A stretch of 64,000 nt of DNA from Tetramitus jugosus (GCA_937625935.1 OW569356.1:62001-126000), one strand, 5' to 3'; counted from the stretch's first letter, positions 10,317 through 20,483 are shown. The notes: generated by a model from the letters alone, not told the origin. A program made the numbers and translations.

Positions 10317-12341
10317 ATGTCAAATCTTGGTGAATGCACCACACGGAGGAGGAAAATGACATTCACAACCACTCTATTCTTTTCTGCAATTGTTCTTTGT
10401 CTCTTCATCTTTTCATCTCACCAATTCGAAACCAATAACCACAGTCGTAATGACAATATGAATATTCCAGTGAGACCACTTTTGTTAATACCGGGTTTCG
10501 GTGCATCCATATTGGAAGCTCATCACAAAACAAACAAGTCTCAACCAGCCATTCGAGTGTTTGAGTCATTTGAAGAGTCACAAATGAAATTGGAACGTTT
10601 TTTGTTGTTCAAGTACTGTAGTGATTGTCTGGTGCCTGAATCGGTCAATCCGGACTACACGATTCAAGCACCCATCGATATCGATTCTGGTCTTTATGCA
10701 ATTTCCCGAATGAACCCCGACGGAACTGGTCCCGCCCGATTGTATTTCTACGACATGATTGAATTTTTGAAGAATGAGTTGGGTTATGTGCCAGGAAAAA
10801 CATTGTTTGCTTTTCCGTATGATTGGAGGTTGAATTCTGTTCAGATTTCTCCTCAGTTGCTCTCGTATGTGAAGAAAATTTTGGAGATTACAAAAGAAAG
10901 TGGCGCCACTTCTGTCGATGTGATTTCTCACTCTTACGGCGGAGTTTTGTTCAAGCAAACGTTGCTCAATCATGCCAAAGAGGCTCGTTCACTGTTTCAT
11001 ACCTATGTTTCGATTGCATCGCCATGGAAGGGCACTGGTATGGACACTCCGGCTAAATTGCTCATGGGTACCACTATGAACAATAGGGATTGGAATGAAG
11101 ATACGGTGAGAGCTATGCAGCTTGCTAGTCCATCCGTCTATGAACTCATCTCTCTGGCCTATTATCACTCAGTGAACAGCAATAAGAAGCACCAAGAGTC
11201 GCCACAACCATTGTTCTCCTATGAGGATGCAAATGGAGAGACTCACAAGCTAAATACGGAGCAAACGTTTGAGTTGATGAACCAGATTCTCAAGAATCAC
11301 TCTATTGTGGATTACACTGGTCAAAAACAAGATATTCCATTCAATATGAAACGTGTGGTTGACTTTGAGCATCAAGCAAACAAGTTTTTGAGCAAAGCAA
11401 GTGAAAATGGCTTGGAAAACACTCAACCAAGATATGTTTACAATATTGTGGGTGCCATGGTCGATACTATGATCTCTGCAAGAATTCTGGACCGAGTCAA
11501 CAACGTGTATGACATTGCCTATAATAACTCGACAAGATACAGCCCGGTTGATAAGGTGAGTGGTGATGGTCTTGTGCCTTTGTACAGCGGATCAGACAAC
11601 GGTTTCCACACATTGTTGACCACGTACAAGAGAAGCACTCACAACGGAATATTGCGTGAGAAGTCCACGTTTGAAGATTTGAGACAATTCTTGGGCTTTT
11701 CTTGTCCATTTTATGGCAGCTGGAACATGACTATTGTTGAGCCAATTGCCAATGAAACCCACTCTATTCGAGTGTCTGGTGATATCCTCTATTCTCATTC
11801 ACCACAACTCAGCATGAATGGTTCTGTTTTATCCAATACCTGGACCGGTCAGGCCATTGGTTCACTTGGTGGAGCTTCCTTTACCATTGTGCAGGCTAAG
11901 GATTGTCAATCATTCACAGGAACTTGGCACTATGGATGGATGATTAATAGTGTTCCAATTGTTGGTGTCCGAGTGATTGGTGAAGAGTGCACCAGTGATA
12001 GAGCATGTCATGTGGACAATGGAGAAGGTTCAAGAAAGTGCAGCTATGGATATTTAGCAACCACTTGCATGATCAAGAGCTGCGAGAAGGATTATATGAT
12101 GACTGTCGGTCAACCATATGCACGCTCACTTTGTGTACCCTCCGATACACACAAGAAGTCAAACTACAAATCGTGGCATGTTCTGTTGGGCTTGTTCTTG
12201 GGTGCTGTCGGTTTGCTCTTGTTTGTGATTGGTGCCTACGTCGCTGTGACTCTCATTGGAAGGTTTAGGGAGAGCAGAAAAGCCAAACTGTATGCTTCTT
12301 CAAACAATAGCTCCTACACCCAAATGCTAACAGAACATTAA
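10317..12341 (+). CDS. LCAT/PDAT-family acyltransferase or phospholipase, membrane-anchored
   Basis: 674 residues from the ATG at 10317; the longer open frame begins only with GTG. An N-terminal hydrophobic segment (TLFFSAIVLCLFIF) acts as signal peptide or anchor. RPLLLIPGFGASILEA is the usual first strand of the LCAT family. The nucleophile elbow is SHSYGG with Ser206. SGDGLVPLYSG supplies the likely Asp, and a conserved THNGIL supplies the likely His. N-glycosylation sequons and Cys-rich C-terminal residues suggest a lumenal or surface location, and a single TM helix near the end leaves a short cytosolic tail. The family transfers or hydrolyses phospholipid acyl chains; the acceptor cannot be told from sequence. 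Confidence 0.85.
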   Translation: MSNLGECTTRRRKMTFTTTLFFSAIVLCLFIFSSHQFETNNHSRNDNMNIPVRPLLLIPGFGASILEAHHKTNKSQPAIRVFESFEESQMKLERFLLFKYCSDCLVPESVNPDYTIQAPIDIDSGLYAISRMNPDGTGPARLYFYDMIEFLKNELGYVPGKTLFAFPYDWRLNSVQISPQLLSYVKKILEITKESGATSVDVISHSYGGVLFKQTLLNHAKEARSLFHTYVSIASPWKGTGMDTPAKLLMGTTMNNRDWNEDTVRAMQLASPSVYELISLAYYHSVNSNKKHQESPQPLFSYEDANGETHKLNTEQTFELMNQILKNHSIVDYTGQKQDIPFNMKRVVDFEHQANKFLSKASENGLENTQPRYVYNIVGAMVDTMISARILDRVNNVYDIAYNNSTRYSPVDKVSGDGLVPLYSGSDNGFHTLLTTYKRSTHNGILREKSTFEDLRQFLGFSCPFYGSWNMTIVEPIANETHSIRVSGDILYSHSPQLSMNGSVLSNTWTGQAIGSLGGASFTIVQAKDCQSFTGTWHYGWMINSVPIVGVRVIGEECTSDRACHVDNGEGSRKCSYGYLATTCMIKSCEKDYMMTVGQPYARSLCVPSDTHKKSNYKSWHVLLGLFLGAVGLLLFVIGAYVAVTLIGRFRESRKAKLYASSNNSSYTQMLTEH

Positions 12342-12390
12342 AACCATAACACACAAATTAACCTTAAATATGTTCTCATTACTTGAGTAT

Positions 12391-15039
12391 TTATTCGTCA
12401 TCTTCCTCTTCTGGCACAAAGAATTCTTCCTCGTCTTCTTCTTCCTGAATTGTGTAACCGTATTGATCCTTGATGGACTTGCTTTCCTTGTCTCCATAAA
12501 CAACATCTCTGACACCTTCACCATATGTGAGATCAGCACCCACTGTCTTCTTACCCGTCTCTTTGTACATGATCCATTTGCTTAGAGCATCAGCAGATTG
12601 CTCATCTTCTCCATTGAGCTCAGAGTAGAGTCTCTCTAGGCGCTCCAATGGTGAAGATACGGCCACTTCTGACACTGGTTCGAATTCCAATTGATCATTC
12701 TTGGCGGCTTCAACCAACTCGTACAAGTAGTTCTTTGCGTAGACCTCACCTTCCTCAGGCGTCTCGAACATTCTCACGATAATCTTGATGCTATCTGTGT
12801 CTCTTAAGTATTTCGTTCCTGCAATAGCGATCAGTCTCTTCTTTTGGATGTCATTCAAACCTAGGTCCTTAACCTTGGCAGTCAAAACTACCTTTCTATC
12901 ACCCTTACGACGGAATCCGTCTGGCATGGCACTGATGGTCATTCTCTTGACAACTTTGCTCTTTAGTGACACTCTACCAGTCTTCTGTAATTGAGTTTCT
13001 CTATCAAAGTACTTCTTTGGTAAGATCAAGCTTCTAACTTGTTCTTTAACAGCAGGTGAGTTTTGAGTAATGGAGGTAATCTTCTCCAAAACAGGGAGCG
13101 ACATCAAGCCCTCTTGGATAGAATTCTTCGAAATAATTTCAGATCTAAGAATATCCGTCAACTCTTCCATTTGTTTGAGAACTTCGTGTTCTTGTTCGGT
13201 CTTCTTAGCTGACTTGGCGGCCTTCTGTAGGTGCGACACTTGAACTTCAGATTGCTTAATACCAAACTTTTGAAGCAACTCGTACACTTCATACACGTTT
13301 CTTCTCTTGTTTGTGTTCAGAGTCAGTTGCTCTCTTGGTTGAGAGAGTGTGGTATCCAATCCATGAATGAACTTCTTCAATCCTGCAGTCAAGGTTTGAA
13401 GCTTCTCCTTCGACAAAACAGCGTCAATTTCCTTGCTCAACTGAGCAGCCATGTTAGCTTGCAGTTGATTGAGTTGTTCTTGAGTGTCTTCAGGATGGAA
13501 GAAGGACATGAAGGAGTGTGGATTTTGGTACTTGGCCAACTGTTGCTTGTATTCAGCAGTCTCTCTGAGCTTCAAGTCAGCCTGAACCAACTTGCGCACA
13601 ATTTGCACAGCCTCAATCACATCACTGTTACCTGCGGCGGCTTGTTCTGCTTGCTTGAAAAGAATTTCACGTGCTTGTCCATCGACTTGATTGATTCTTG
13701 AGGCAATCTTGCTCACATCAGCATTGTAGAAATCAGCAGCGTGCAATTCGAGAAGCAAATTGTCTCTCTCCAATTGCAAAGTAGCAATTTGATGTTCTTC
13801 TGGTGACAAATAACTCTTTTGTTCCTCAGTAAACTTCTTGTTCAACTCTCTCAATGGAGCAGTGTATTGCAAATAAGTTTCCCATTGTTGCTTCAAGTGC
13901 TCTCTCAATGCGCTCACAATCTCGCCAAGTTGCTTCTTGTCGTTTGATCCGGATCGAATTTCCTTGTATTGTTGAATGAGGGGTTGAATCTCAAAAATGT
14001 TCAAAATCTCAGAAAAGGAGACAAAGGAAATTGGTGGCAAGTTCTTCACTTGAGCATAATATCTCTTCAAGTGCTCTTCTTCACGCGCATCCAGTGTCTT
14101 GGCAGCACTGGTTCTCAAAGATTCAGTCATTGCCTTGTATCTGGCAGCAACAGGAGACAATTTTTGTCCCTTTTTTTCCTTCTTGTACAAGGATTCGTAA
14201 TTGTGCGAGAAATCTTGTTCAATCTTCGTTATTCTTCTCATTGCTTCGGCTTCATTTGCATCTGCGTTTGTCTCACCCAACTTGTGGAACAGTTTTGATG
14301 CTTCCATATATGCTTCGATAGGATTTAATGTGTTAAATTCAGCTTCGACACGATCAAATGGATTCGTAGTCTCCAAACTCTTCATTCGTCTTTCGTATGA
14401 TTCTCTCAACTGTTGTTCAATATGCTTGCTATCCAATCTCTTAATCAACAAATCATCAATCACATTGGAGCTCTTTTGAGTCGCTTCCATCACCTTCAAG
14501 AAATTTTCTCTCTCTGCTCTCAGAACCTTCATGATTTCTTCTTCGGCAGATTGTTGTTTCTGTTGTGCATCAGAGGATTGACTATTCTTTGAGCTTTGAA
14601 TCAAACCAAGCAAAAGTGCTCGTGTTTGAGGTTCCATTCGCTGAGACATCAACTCAAAAGCTTGCACTGGATCTTCGGCCTCCCGCACATCCACCAACAA
14701 CTGTTTTAATTCAGGGTTCCAAAACTTGGTCTCCTTAGAGTCCAAAAGAGTCTGAAGCAAATCATTGGTGTTCTTTGTGTGATCATCGAGAATCGTAGTG
14801 GATGATTTTGACTCAAACAAATTCACCTGAATATGATCTGCGTGCTTAAAATCTGTGGTGATTCCACCGTTTTGTAATGTTTGATCCATTGCATGTTGGA
14901 AATATTTTCTTGTTGCTTCGTCCTTGTCCAATGTGTAGCGAATCGATGGTGGGAGCTCAGAGGTGGTTGGTGTCAAGCGAAGACTCTTCAATCCCTTGAG
15001 AGCTTTCCATGCATATCTCGTTGTTCTTTGTGGCTCCAT
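12391..15039 (-). CDS. Mitochondrial small-subunit ribosomal protein mS35 (MRP-S28 domain), long form
   Basis: 882 residues starting at a clear ATG. The first residues are basic with few acids (RTTRYAWKALKGLKSLRL), compatible with mitochondrial import. Most of residues 40-680 is charged, helical sequence with coiled-coil character. Residues about 690-785 match the MRP-S28/mS35 pattern: a basic RKGDRKVVLTAKVKDLGL strand-helix, then IAGTKYLRDTDSIKIIV and a helix ending LYELVEAAK. The extreme C terminus is acidic. Most mS35 proteins are 300-400 residues, so the N-terminal extension is unusual. The assignment rests on the C-terminal domain alone. The gene converges with the LCAT-like gene, whose stop is about 50 bp away. 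Confidence 0.7.
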   Translation of the reverse strand: MEPQRTTRYAWKALKGLKSLRLTPTTSELPPSIRYTLDKDEATRKYFQHAMDQTLQNGGITTDFKHADHIQVNLFESKSSTTILDDHTKNTNDLLQTLLDSKETKFWNPELKQLLVDVREAEDPVQAFELMSQRMEPQTRALLLGLIQSSKNSQSSDAQQKQQSAEEEIMKVLRAERENFLKVMEATQKSSNVIDDLLIKRLDSKHIEQQLRESYERRMKSLETTNPFDRVEAEFNTLNPIEAYMEASKLFHKLGETNADANEAEAMRRITKIEQDFSHNYESLYKKEKKGQKLSPVAARYKAMTESLRTSAAKTLDAREEEHLKRYYAQVKNLPPISFVSFSEILNIFEIQPLIQQYKEIRSGSNDKKQLGEIVSALREHLKQQWETYLQYTAPLRELNKKFTEEQKSYLSPEEHQIATLQLERDNLLLELHAADFYNADVSKIASRINQVDGQAREILFKQAEQAAAGNSDVIEAVQIVRKLVQADLKLRETAEYKQQLAKYQNPHSFMSFFHPEDTQEQLNQLQANMAAQLSKEIDAVLSKEKLQTLTAGLKKFIHGLDTTLSQPREQLTLNTNKRRNVYEVYELLQKFGIKQSEVQVSHLQKAAKSAKKTEQEHEVLKQMEELTDILRSEIISKNSIQEGLMSLPVLEKITSITQNSPAVKEQVRSLILPKKYFDRETQLQKTGRVSLKSKVVKRMTISAMPDGFRRKGDRKVVLTAKVKDLGLNDIQKKRLIAIAGTKYLRDTDSIKIIVRMFETPEEGEVYAKNYLYELVEAAKNDQLEFEPVSEVAVSSPLERLERLYSELNGEDEQSADALSKWIMYKETGKKTVGADLTYGEGVRDVVYGDKESKSIKDQYGYTIQEEEDEEEFFVPEEEDDE

Positions 15040-15416
15040 AATTATTTTGATTATTTGTTTTTTTTGCGTGTTGTTTGTTGAGAAAAATGTGGATGATGAT
15101 TGTTAATGGATAAAGTACGTTGTTGTCTTCGTCTTCGTTCAATCAATCAATGAAAAAAAAAATAGGAGCTCTTCTTTTCTTGCAATCAAACAATGCTTTT
15201 GACGGGAATGCTTGTTTGCGGGTGATGATTGCGTTCTGTGCTGTGTGAACAAATTTCTCCAGTCAACCGGATTATGTAGGACTAAATTTACAAGAAAACG
15301 ATTGAACAATCAATCTCAAAAAAAAAACAACACCACACGCACAATCACCCTATCACAAGTCCCCAAACGTGGTCCCAGCTATCTTATCAATCTCCTCTCA
15401 TTCTTTGATCATCACA
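15040..15416. other. Divergent intergenic region between the mS35-like and Alba genes
   Basis: 377 bp separate the two divergent start codons. The half next to the minus-strand gene is T-rich with short homopolymers; the half next to the Alba gene is A/C-rich (an A run near 15320 and CACAC-type leader). I see no RNA gene and no convincing ORF. It should hold both promoters. Confidence 0.5.
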
Positions 15417-15818
15417 ATGTCTTCTGTAGAACAACAAGAACAACCACAACAAACTCAACAACCTAGCAACAAGATTCTCATCTCACGAAGCAAAACTTTG
15501 CATTTTTATGTTCACTTAGCAAAGAGATATTTGCAAGAACAAGGCACCATTGAATTGAGTGGCCTTGGTCAAGCAATTAACACTGTTGTGAGCTGCGCCG
15601 AGATTTTGAAGAACCAAAATTTGGCTGAGATCACAAACATTGAGACTTCGACCACACAACTTCGCAGCAACGAAGACGAAGATGTTCAATTCAGTAAGGC
15701 AAAGATCCAAGTCACTCTCAAAAAGAGCGACAAGTTTGATGAGCTTATGGCTCAGGAGCAAAAGGAGATTGAAGAGAGAAAGATTGCCAAGCAAGCTCAA
15801 GAACAAAAGAGCGCCTAA
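15417..15818 (+). CDS. Alba-domain nucleic-acid-binding protein
   Basis: 133 residues from the ATG at 15417; the frame is open from 15369, but that extension lies in what looks like the leader. After a Gln/Pro-rich N terminus the Alba fold runs from about residue 20 to 105: NKILISRSKTLHFYVHLAKRYL is the first strand and helix, GLGQAINTVVSCAEIL the second helix, and IQVTLKKS the last strand. The C-terminal tail is a charged helix rich in Gln, Lys and Glu. Eukaryotic Alba proteins (Rpp20/Rpp25-like or Mdp2-like) bind RNA, including RNase P/MRP RNA and mRNAs. Which branch this belongs to cannot be decided by eye. Confidence 0.85.
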   Translation: MSSVEQQEQPQQTQQPSNKILISRSKTLHFYVHLAKRYLQEQGTIELSGLGQAINTVVSCAEILKNQNLAEITNIETSTTQLRSNEDEDVQFSKAKIQVTLKKSDKFDELMAQEQKEIEERKIAKQAQEQKSA

Positions 15819-16539
15819 AAAGCTTTTTCCAATCCTCCCATAACTTCAATAAACATTTTGTACAAATACACTGCAGCCGAGGATGTCGGGAATTTCTTTT
15901 TTTTTCGTTGGACTATTTCCAACTGACGGGTCAGGTTGTACGCGCTGTACCATTCTCAAACAAGACTATTCATGTGCCGGCATTCTTATCATTTTGGGTG
16001 ATTGTTGACAGGTTAGACTCACAAATTAAAGGATTCACAATGAGCAGATGTGGATCGAATAACCGGTCAATTCATCAAATATCATCCAAGTTATCTATTA
16101 AAAAAATGTTGGATGCCAATATTTTGGTTTCGTGTCGAAGCCGAACACCAGATCTGTTTTTAGAACCACCCGCAGACAACAAGAATTGGGCTGATGGATG
16201 CGTCACCTGGCAGTGAATTTTTTGCTGTTTTTGAGGCGTGGCCTGGAGGACATTGTGAAAAAACAATACACACACGAACCTATATTCACATCAACACAGC
16301 TCTATCTCTCTCGGTGATCACCTTGTATTCGGTTGAGAACTCCTCCTGACATTACACCACTAGGACACTCTTTTCTCTAAGGCACGAGCCCTTCACCTCT
16401 CTCCTGCTGAACAATCGCAAGTACCTTCCACACTACCACCATTTGTAATATACATTGATTGAAGATAATACCATCCAGTCGCCTTACCCATCTCATTGCA
16501 CCATTCCACTTAATCATCCAATCATCCAAACACATTATC
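15819..16539. other. 721-bp intergenic stretch, nothing recognised
   Basis: It begins with a likely polyadenylation signal (AATAAA near 15848) after the Alba gene. It contains only short frames, the longest starting with TTG at 15908 with no family resemblance. I see no tRNA, snRNA or repeat. The last 200 bp, rich in C and T, resemble the leader of the gene at 16540. Confidence 0.4.
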
Positions 16540-18111
16540 ATGAGCAAGAGTAAGTATTTCCACATTCCAAAAATAGATTGTTGTAAACAAAGATCCGACT
16601 CTGACACCCAGTTTCTTTTGGCAACTACAGAACAAATCATTCTCAGTAAGGCAAAGGTTGAATTCGAACAGAGAGCCAAGGAACAAGGCGAATCCATTCA
16701 GTTCAACATTTGTGTCCCCCATTGCGGTGACATCTCTTGTCAGTCCTCCACCACTACGACAACAACAACTGTCGTCACACCACCACACAAGAAGAGAAGG
16801 CTTGAACAGAACTCCATGTCCACACAAGAGGAAGAAGAAGAAGAGAGTAGACCTGTAGTAGATGGATGCGGTGCGTTCAACACACACTACAGCACTCAAT
16901 CATCACCTCCTCCGCTCCCATCAACCAACTGTACTGAAGATGTCAAGATGAATCCTCTACCGGCTCCAAAGTACCTCCCTAGATCCCAATGGCCTTCTTT
17001 CCCATCCTCCGTTACTCCATCGTACCCGGAATCCACCTCAAACACATCATCCCACACTGGTACACGCATCTATCATTACCACAGCAACCCTCCTGTCGTG
17101 GTTTATCCCGGTAGCACTCACAGTTACCACCACAATCACCACAGCAGCACTTCCTTGTTCATGAGCACGAGGTCAACAGAGACAAGACTCCCTTCCATCA
17201 TTTCCTCCGAAGAACCATCATCCCACATGTATACTACAGATTTCAGTAAGATGAGCTCCAGCAATACAACCACAACCACAGCTAGGGACAATGAAAAACC
17301 CTTGTCCAACATTGCTTCCTTCCTGCAATCTGTTTCGCAGACTGCCCAATCTAGTCCACAACTCATGAAATCATGTGTCACTAGTGTACCTCAAACCATT
17401 GGAGTACAATCTGTAATCCCTGTTGCATTCAACTCGAATTGCAACAGCCATGTTGTTCCTCCAACTTCCAACAACACCTGCTTCCCATCCAATTCTTCCC
17501 ACCACACTGAACACTCCACCAAGCGTCAGACAACTCCACCACCCAAAACCACCAGAAGAAGAAGTTCAAGTGCAGCACAAAACAGTGTTGCTTCAGCACA
17601 GGAGAACGTGGGTCAACAAGTACTATGTTGCCTCGTTGGTTGCACAAATCCAGTGACGAATCGATTAAGATTCAGTCTCAGATGTCACGGTGAAGGAGAT
17701 TTCAAATCAGAGATGATCTCAAAGGGAATGAACAAGGTTTGCCACTATCACTACTTTGCCGATCTGTACCAATTCAAGAAGGCTACCAAGGGTGGTGTCA
17801 ACTCGGGCTTGAACAAGAAGTCCACCCTCTCACCTAAGAAACCTTCGAATTCACAATTGGGAAAGAGAGGCAGGAGAAGTACGTGTGATGTTTCATTTCT
17901 TTCCACGACGCAACAGGAAGAAGGTTCATCGACATTGCCAGTGACGCACAACAATTCGACAAAGTCAACAGTAGTCGTATCTTCGGCTTCCCTTGCTGTG
18001 ACTTCTCAAAGATGTTCTACCACCCCTGTGAAAACAGAGGATGCAAACATCTTTTTCAACTTTGTTGAATTGAATCGAAAGTCCAACCAACAACAGAGAA
18101 CTATTCTATAG
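16540..18111 (+). CDS. Unrecognised Ser/Thr-rich protein with a C-terminal Cys/His cluster
   Basis: 523 residues from the ATG at 16540; an upstream in-frame ATG at 16459 would add 27 residues that look like leader. Residues 80-360 are low-complexity Ser, Thr, Pro and His with a possible basic nuclear signal (KKRRL near residue 90). Near residues 365-430 is a small ordered region: CCLVGCTN, then LRCHGEGDF, then VCHYHYFADLYQF. The spacing of the Cys and His residues suggests a zinc-binding fold. After it come basic stretches (KRGRRS). The whole looks like a nuclear, possibly DNA-binding protein. I know no family with exactly this pattern, so function is inferred only from composition. Confidence 0.7.
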   Translation: MSKSKYFHIPKIDCCKQRSDSDTQFLLATTEQIILSKAKVEFEQRAKEQGESIQFNICVPHCGDISCQSSTTTTTTTVVTPPHKKRRLEQNSMSTQEEEEEESRPVVDGCGAFNTHYSTQSSPPPLPSTNCTEDVKMNPLPAPKYLPRSQWPSFPSSVTPSYPESTSNTSSHTGTRIYHYHSNPPVVVYPGSTHSYHHNHHSSTSLFMSTRSTETRLPSIISSEEPSSHMYTTDFSKMSSSNTTTTTARDNEKPLSNIASFLQSVSQTAQSSPQLMKSCVTSVPQTIGVQSVIPVAFNSNCNSHVVPPTSNNTCFPSNSSHHTEHSTKRQTTPPPKTTRRRSSSAAQNSVASAQENVGQQVLCCLVGCTNPVTNRLRFSLRCHGEGDFKSEMISKGMNKVCHYHYFADLYQFKKATKGGVNSGLNKKSTLSPKKPSNSQLGKRGRRSTCDVSFLSTTQQEEGSSTLPVTHNNSTKSTVVVSSASLAVTSQRCSTTPVKTEDANIFFNFVELNRKSNQQQRTIL

Positions 18112-18438
18112 TGTTTGTCTACTTTGGAGTTCAACGTTCTCTCTCTTGTAAACATACTTTTTCTCTTTTCTCACTCACCATCTCCATCTTCTTCTTCCTA
18201 TTCAATCTGTTTCCATAAAAACATGGCATTGTATTCACTTATTCCAATAATCCATCCAAAAATAATCAAAGGGAATCAACCAACACTTGAAGAACAACAA
18301 CAAGTTGAACGAATAAAAGCTTCCTATTCATTGATTGATCAACAAACAAACCAAATCACACAAAACAACAAACAAAACACCACCACTCACACACATACTT
18401 TCACAAAACTAACAAAACTAACAAACAAAAAAAAACAA
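18112..18438. other. Leader/promoter of the ZFAND1 gene
   Basis: 327 bp between the stop of the preceding gene and the ATG at 18439. The frame of the following gene is open through it, but the translation is low-complexity and turns into an A/C-rich CAAACAAA leader directly before 18439, so I read it as untranslated. Confidence 0.5.
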
Positions 18439-19389
18439 ATGACAGAATTTCATGATTTGGGTGCTCACTGCAGTATACCTCACTGCCATGCCAAGGATTT
18501 TCTCCCATTTGAGTGCAACCTCTGTCATGCCACATTTTGTCTCGATCATCGATCCTACAATGATCACAAGTGCCCCATGTACGACGTCAATGACAACAAG
18601 ATTGCTTCCAAGCCTTCCAAAGCAACTACCTTAGCAAAGTCAAGTAAAGCTTCTTCTTCATCTTCAGCTCAAATGTGCACTGTGGATGCATGTAACAAGA
18701 GAGGTGTGATCAAGTGTAAATTTTGTTCAAAGGTGCACTGTATTGCTCATCGATTAGACATTGATCACAATTGTATTCCGAAAAGTAGCTCGAAAAAAGG
18801 AGCTTCTTCATCGATTGGAAGTGCGATTCTGGGCACATATTCCAACATGAATGAAAAATTGGCGGAGCTGCATCGACAGAATCAAGAACGGAGGGAAAAG
18901 AGGCAAAAATTGGAGATTGCCAAAGCAGTGTCCAGTGGTGATTATCAAAAACAGAGCAAAGTCCTGCAAAATTCGTTTGTCAACAAAAAAGGTCAACCGA
19001 TTGGTCAATCAAGTATCGAGTTTGAAGACAAATTTCCATTGGACGTCTATTTTCCAATGAAGAGTCGAGTACCGCCCGTTCACATGTTCTTCCATCGAAA
19101 TTGGAAGTTGGGACGAGTGTTGGACCAAGTGGCACGACAGGGCAAGATTGATAACAAGAATCATTTGACGTTGGACGAGGAAAAGAGACTCAATTTGTTT
19201 AATATTTCATCGACAGAGAGTTTGGAGCCGAATAAGACGTTGCAAGAGTTGCGAGATGTGGGTGCATTGATGCCGAACGATGGTGTCATTTTGGAGTTTG
19301 GCCCAGTGTTGAATCCGGAGATTACGGATGCGTTTCAGAAGGCTGTTCAAAATCCGAATGAAGCAGCAGCCAATTGTGTGGTCATGTAA
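18439..19389 (+). CDS. ZFAND1: AN1-type zinc finger protein, ZFAND1/Cuz1-like
   Basis: 316 residues from the ATG at 18439. Two AN1 zinc fingers occupy about residues 8-50 and 75-120: the first has C-x4-C, C-x2-C, then FCLDHRSYNDHKC; the second has MCTVDAC, IKCKFCSKVHCIAHRLDIDHNC. After a charged linker, a ubiquitin-like C-terminal domain runs from about residue 195 (FPLDVYFPMKSRVPPVHMFF) to the end, as in human ZFAND1 and yeast Cuz1. These recruit p97/Cdc48 and the proteasome to arsenite-induced stress granules. Domain order and length match the family well. The protein ends in CVVM, which resembles a CaaX prenylation box; whether it is prenylated is a guess. Confidence 0.9.
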   Translation: MTEFHDLGAHCSIPHCHAKDFLPFECNLCHATFCLDHRSYNDHKCPMYDVNDNKIASKPSKATTLAKSSKASSSSSAQMCTVDACNKRGVIKCKFCSKVHCIAHRLDIDHNCIPKSSSKKGASSSIGSAILGTYSNMNEKLAELHRQNQERREKRQKLEIAKAVSSGDYQKQSKVLQNSFVNKKGQPIGQSSIEFEDKFPLDVYFPMKSRVPPVHMFFHRNWKLGRVLDQVARQGKIDNKNHLTLDEEKRLNLFNISSTESLEPNKTLQELRDVGALMPNDGVILEFGPVLNPEITDAFQKAVQNPNEAAANCVVM

Positions 19390-19518
19390 GGTTTAAAATG
19401 ATGATGATGATGTATCAGTCATGAATGACAAATTTCATCACATCATGAAAGACTCTTGCCAGGAGGATGTTCAGATGAGCTGAGATGCTTGATGTTCTGG
19501 TCGTTATTTTTCATTAGT

Positions 19519-20274
19519 TTATGTCACGTTCACTGGATGGAGTAATGACGAGGAGGAAACAGACGACGTTTCAAGTACTACTTGTCGTTGTTGTTGCTGT
19601 TGTGGTTGTATTAGCTGAGCATTCATCTTCTTATGCTGAACAAGCAAAGAGATTTGATCCTTGTCCTTGTTCAATGATTTGCACACGTTTTCAAAGTCAG
19701 TAATTGCGAGCCAACCATTCGCCATCTTGGACATAAAGTAACCACACCCTACGTACACTGCCGAGTGATAAATCTTGTTGAATGTCAAGTCTGTAAATCG
19801 GACAGCTGAACCAACAGCCAAGCAATTCAATTCCAGCGCAGTATACCGTTCATCTCCGTTCCAGTTGTCACAAACTGATTGAAACGGTGATCCATACGGA
19901 TAAATACCGTTCACATAATCGACAAAATCGTGACAAATCCACTCATCACCGTACTTGTCATGATCTCGAGTCAAATACCGTATTAAATTCTTACTCAGTA
20001 ATTCGTTGAGCACGACTCCTACATTATTCTTGTTTGGGCCGTGGTGAAACACGAGATGAACCTCTTGGAGTGACTCCTCTGTCTTGCATGGTGGCAACTG
20101 GGACAACTGGGATGAGTGAAAGGGAAGCCAAATGGGATCATCGGTTCCTCGGACAAAGTGAAAGTGAGTCAGTGGACCATGTACCTCGGTTGATGAATCC
20201 TTGAACCGCAAGATACATTGCGTGTGCAAGATGTCACAATGCAAATAAAGAATACCCATGTTATGTTGTGTCAT
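19519..20274 (-). CDS. Putative NlpC/P60-superfamily (papain-like) protein
   Basis: 251 residues. The core at about residues 100-200 shows the circular arrangement seen in NlpC/P60-like proteins: WICHDFVDYVNG with a candidate catalytic Cys, then YHSAVYVGCGYFMSKMANG with a candidate His, then an aromatic-rich strand (GWLAITDFENV). The N-terminal 90 residues resemble a beta-rich targeting or binding module. The C-terminal tail is Gln- and Ser-rich. There is no signal peptide, so it is probably cytosolic. Eukaryotic members include LRAT-like acyltransferases and deSUMOylating PPPDE enzymes; I cannot place it among them. Family confidence is modest, gene confidence higher. Confidence 0.62.
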   Translation of the reverse strand: MTQHNMGILYLHCDILHTQCILRFKDSSTEVHGPLTHFHFVRGTDDPIWLPFHSSQLSQLPPCKTEESLQEVHLVFHHGPNKNNVGVVLNELLSKNLIRYLTRDHDKYGDEWICHDFVDYVNGIYPYGSPFQSVCDNWNGDERYTALELNCLAVGSAVRFTDLTFNKIYHSAVYVGCGYFMSKMANGWLAITDFENVCKSLNKDKDQISLLVQHKKMNAQLIQPQQQQQRQVVLETSSVSSSSLLHPVNVT

Positions 20275-20483
20275 TTGTCAAAACGAGGAAGAATTTTTGT
20301 TTTTGTCATTCCGACAAAGGTCTATTTCGGTTTTTGTTTTTGATTGGAAGATGAAGGAGCTCAATATCTTTCTACGATTGGAAACAATCTCATATTTACA
20401 ACCTTGTTCAACAGAGTTACAAACCTCTCCGAGTGTTATTGTCCTTCTTCTCCTGCTAGTTGTGTGGGAAGGAGAATGCTATC

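Noticed and set aside
15908-16216. Plus frame of 102 codons after the Alba gene
   Set aside because: Begins with TTG, no family resemblance, unlike neighbouring coding sequence.
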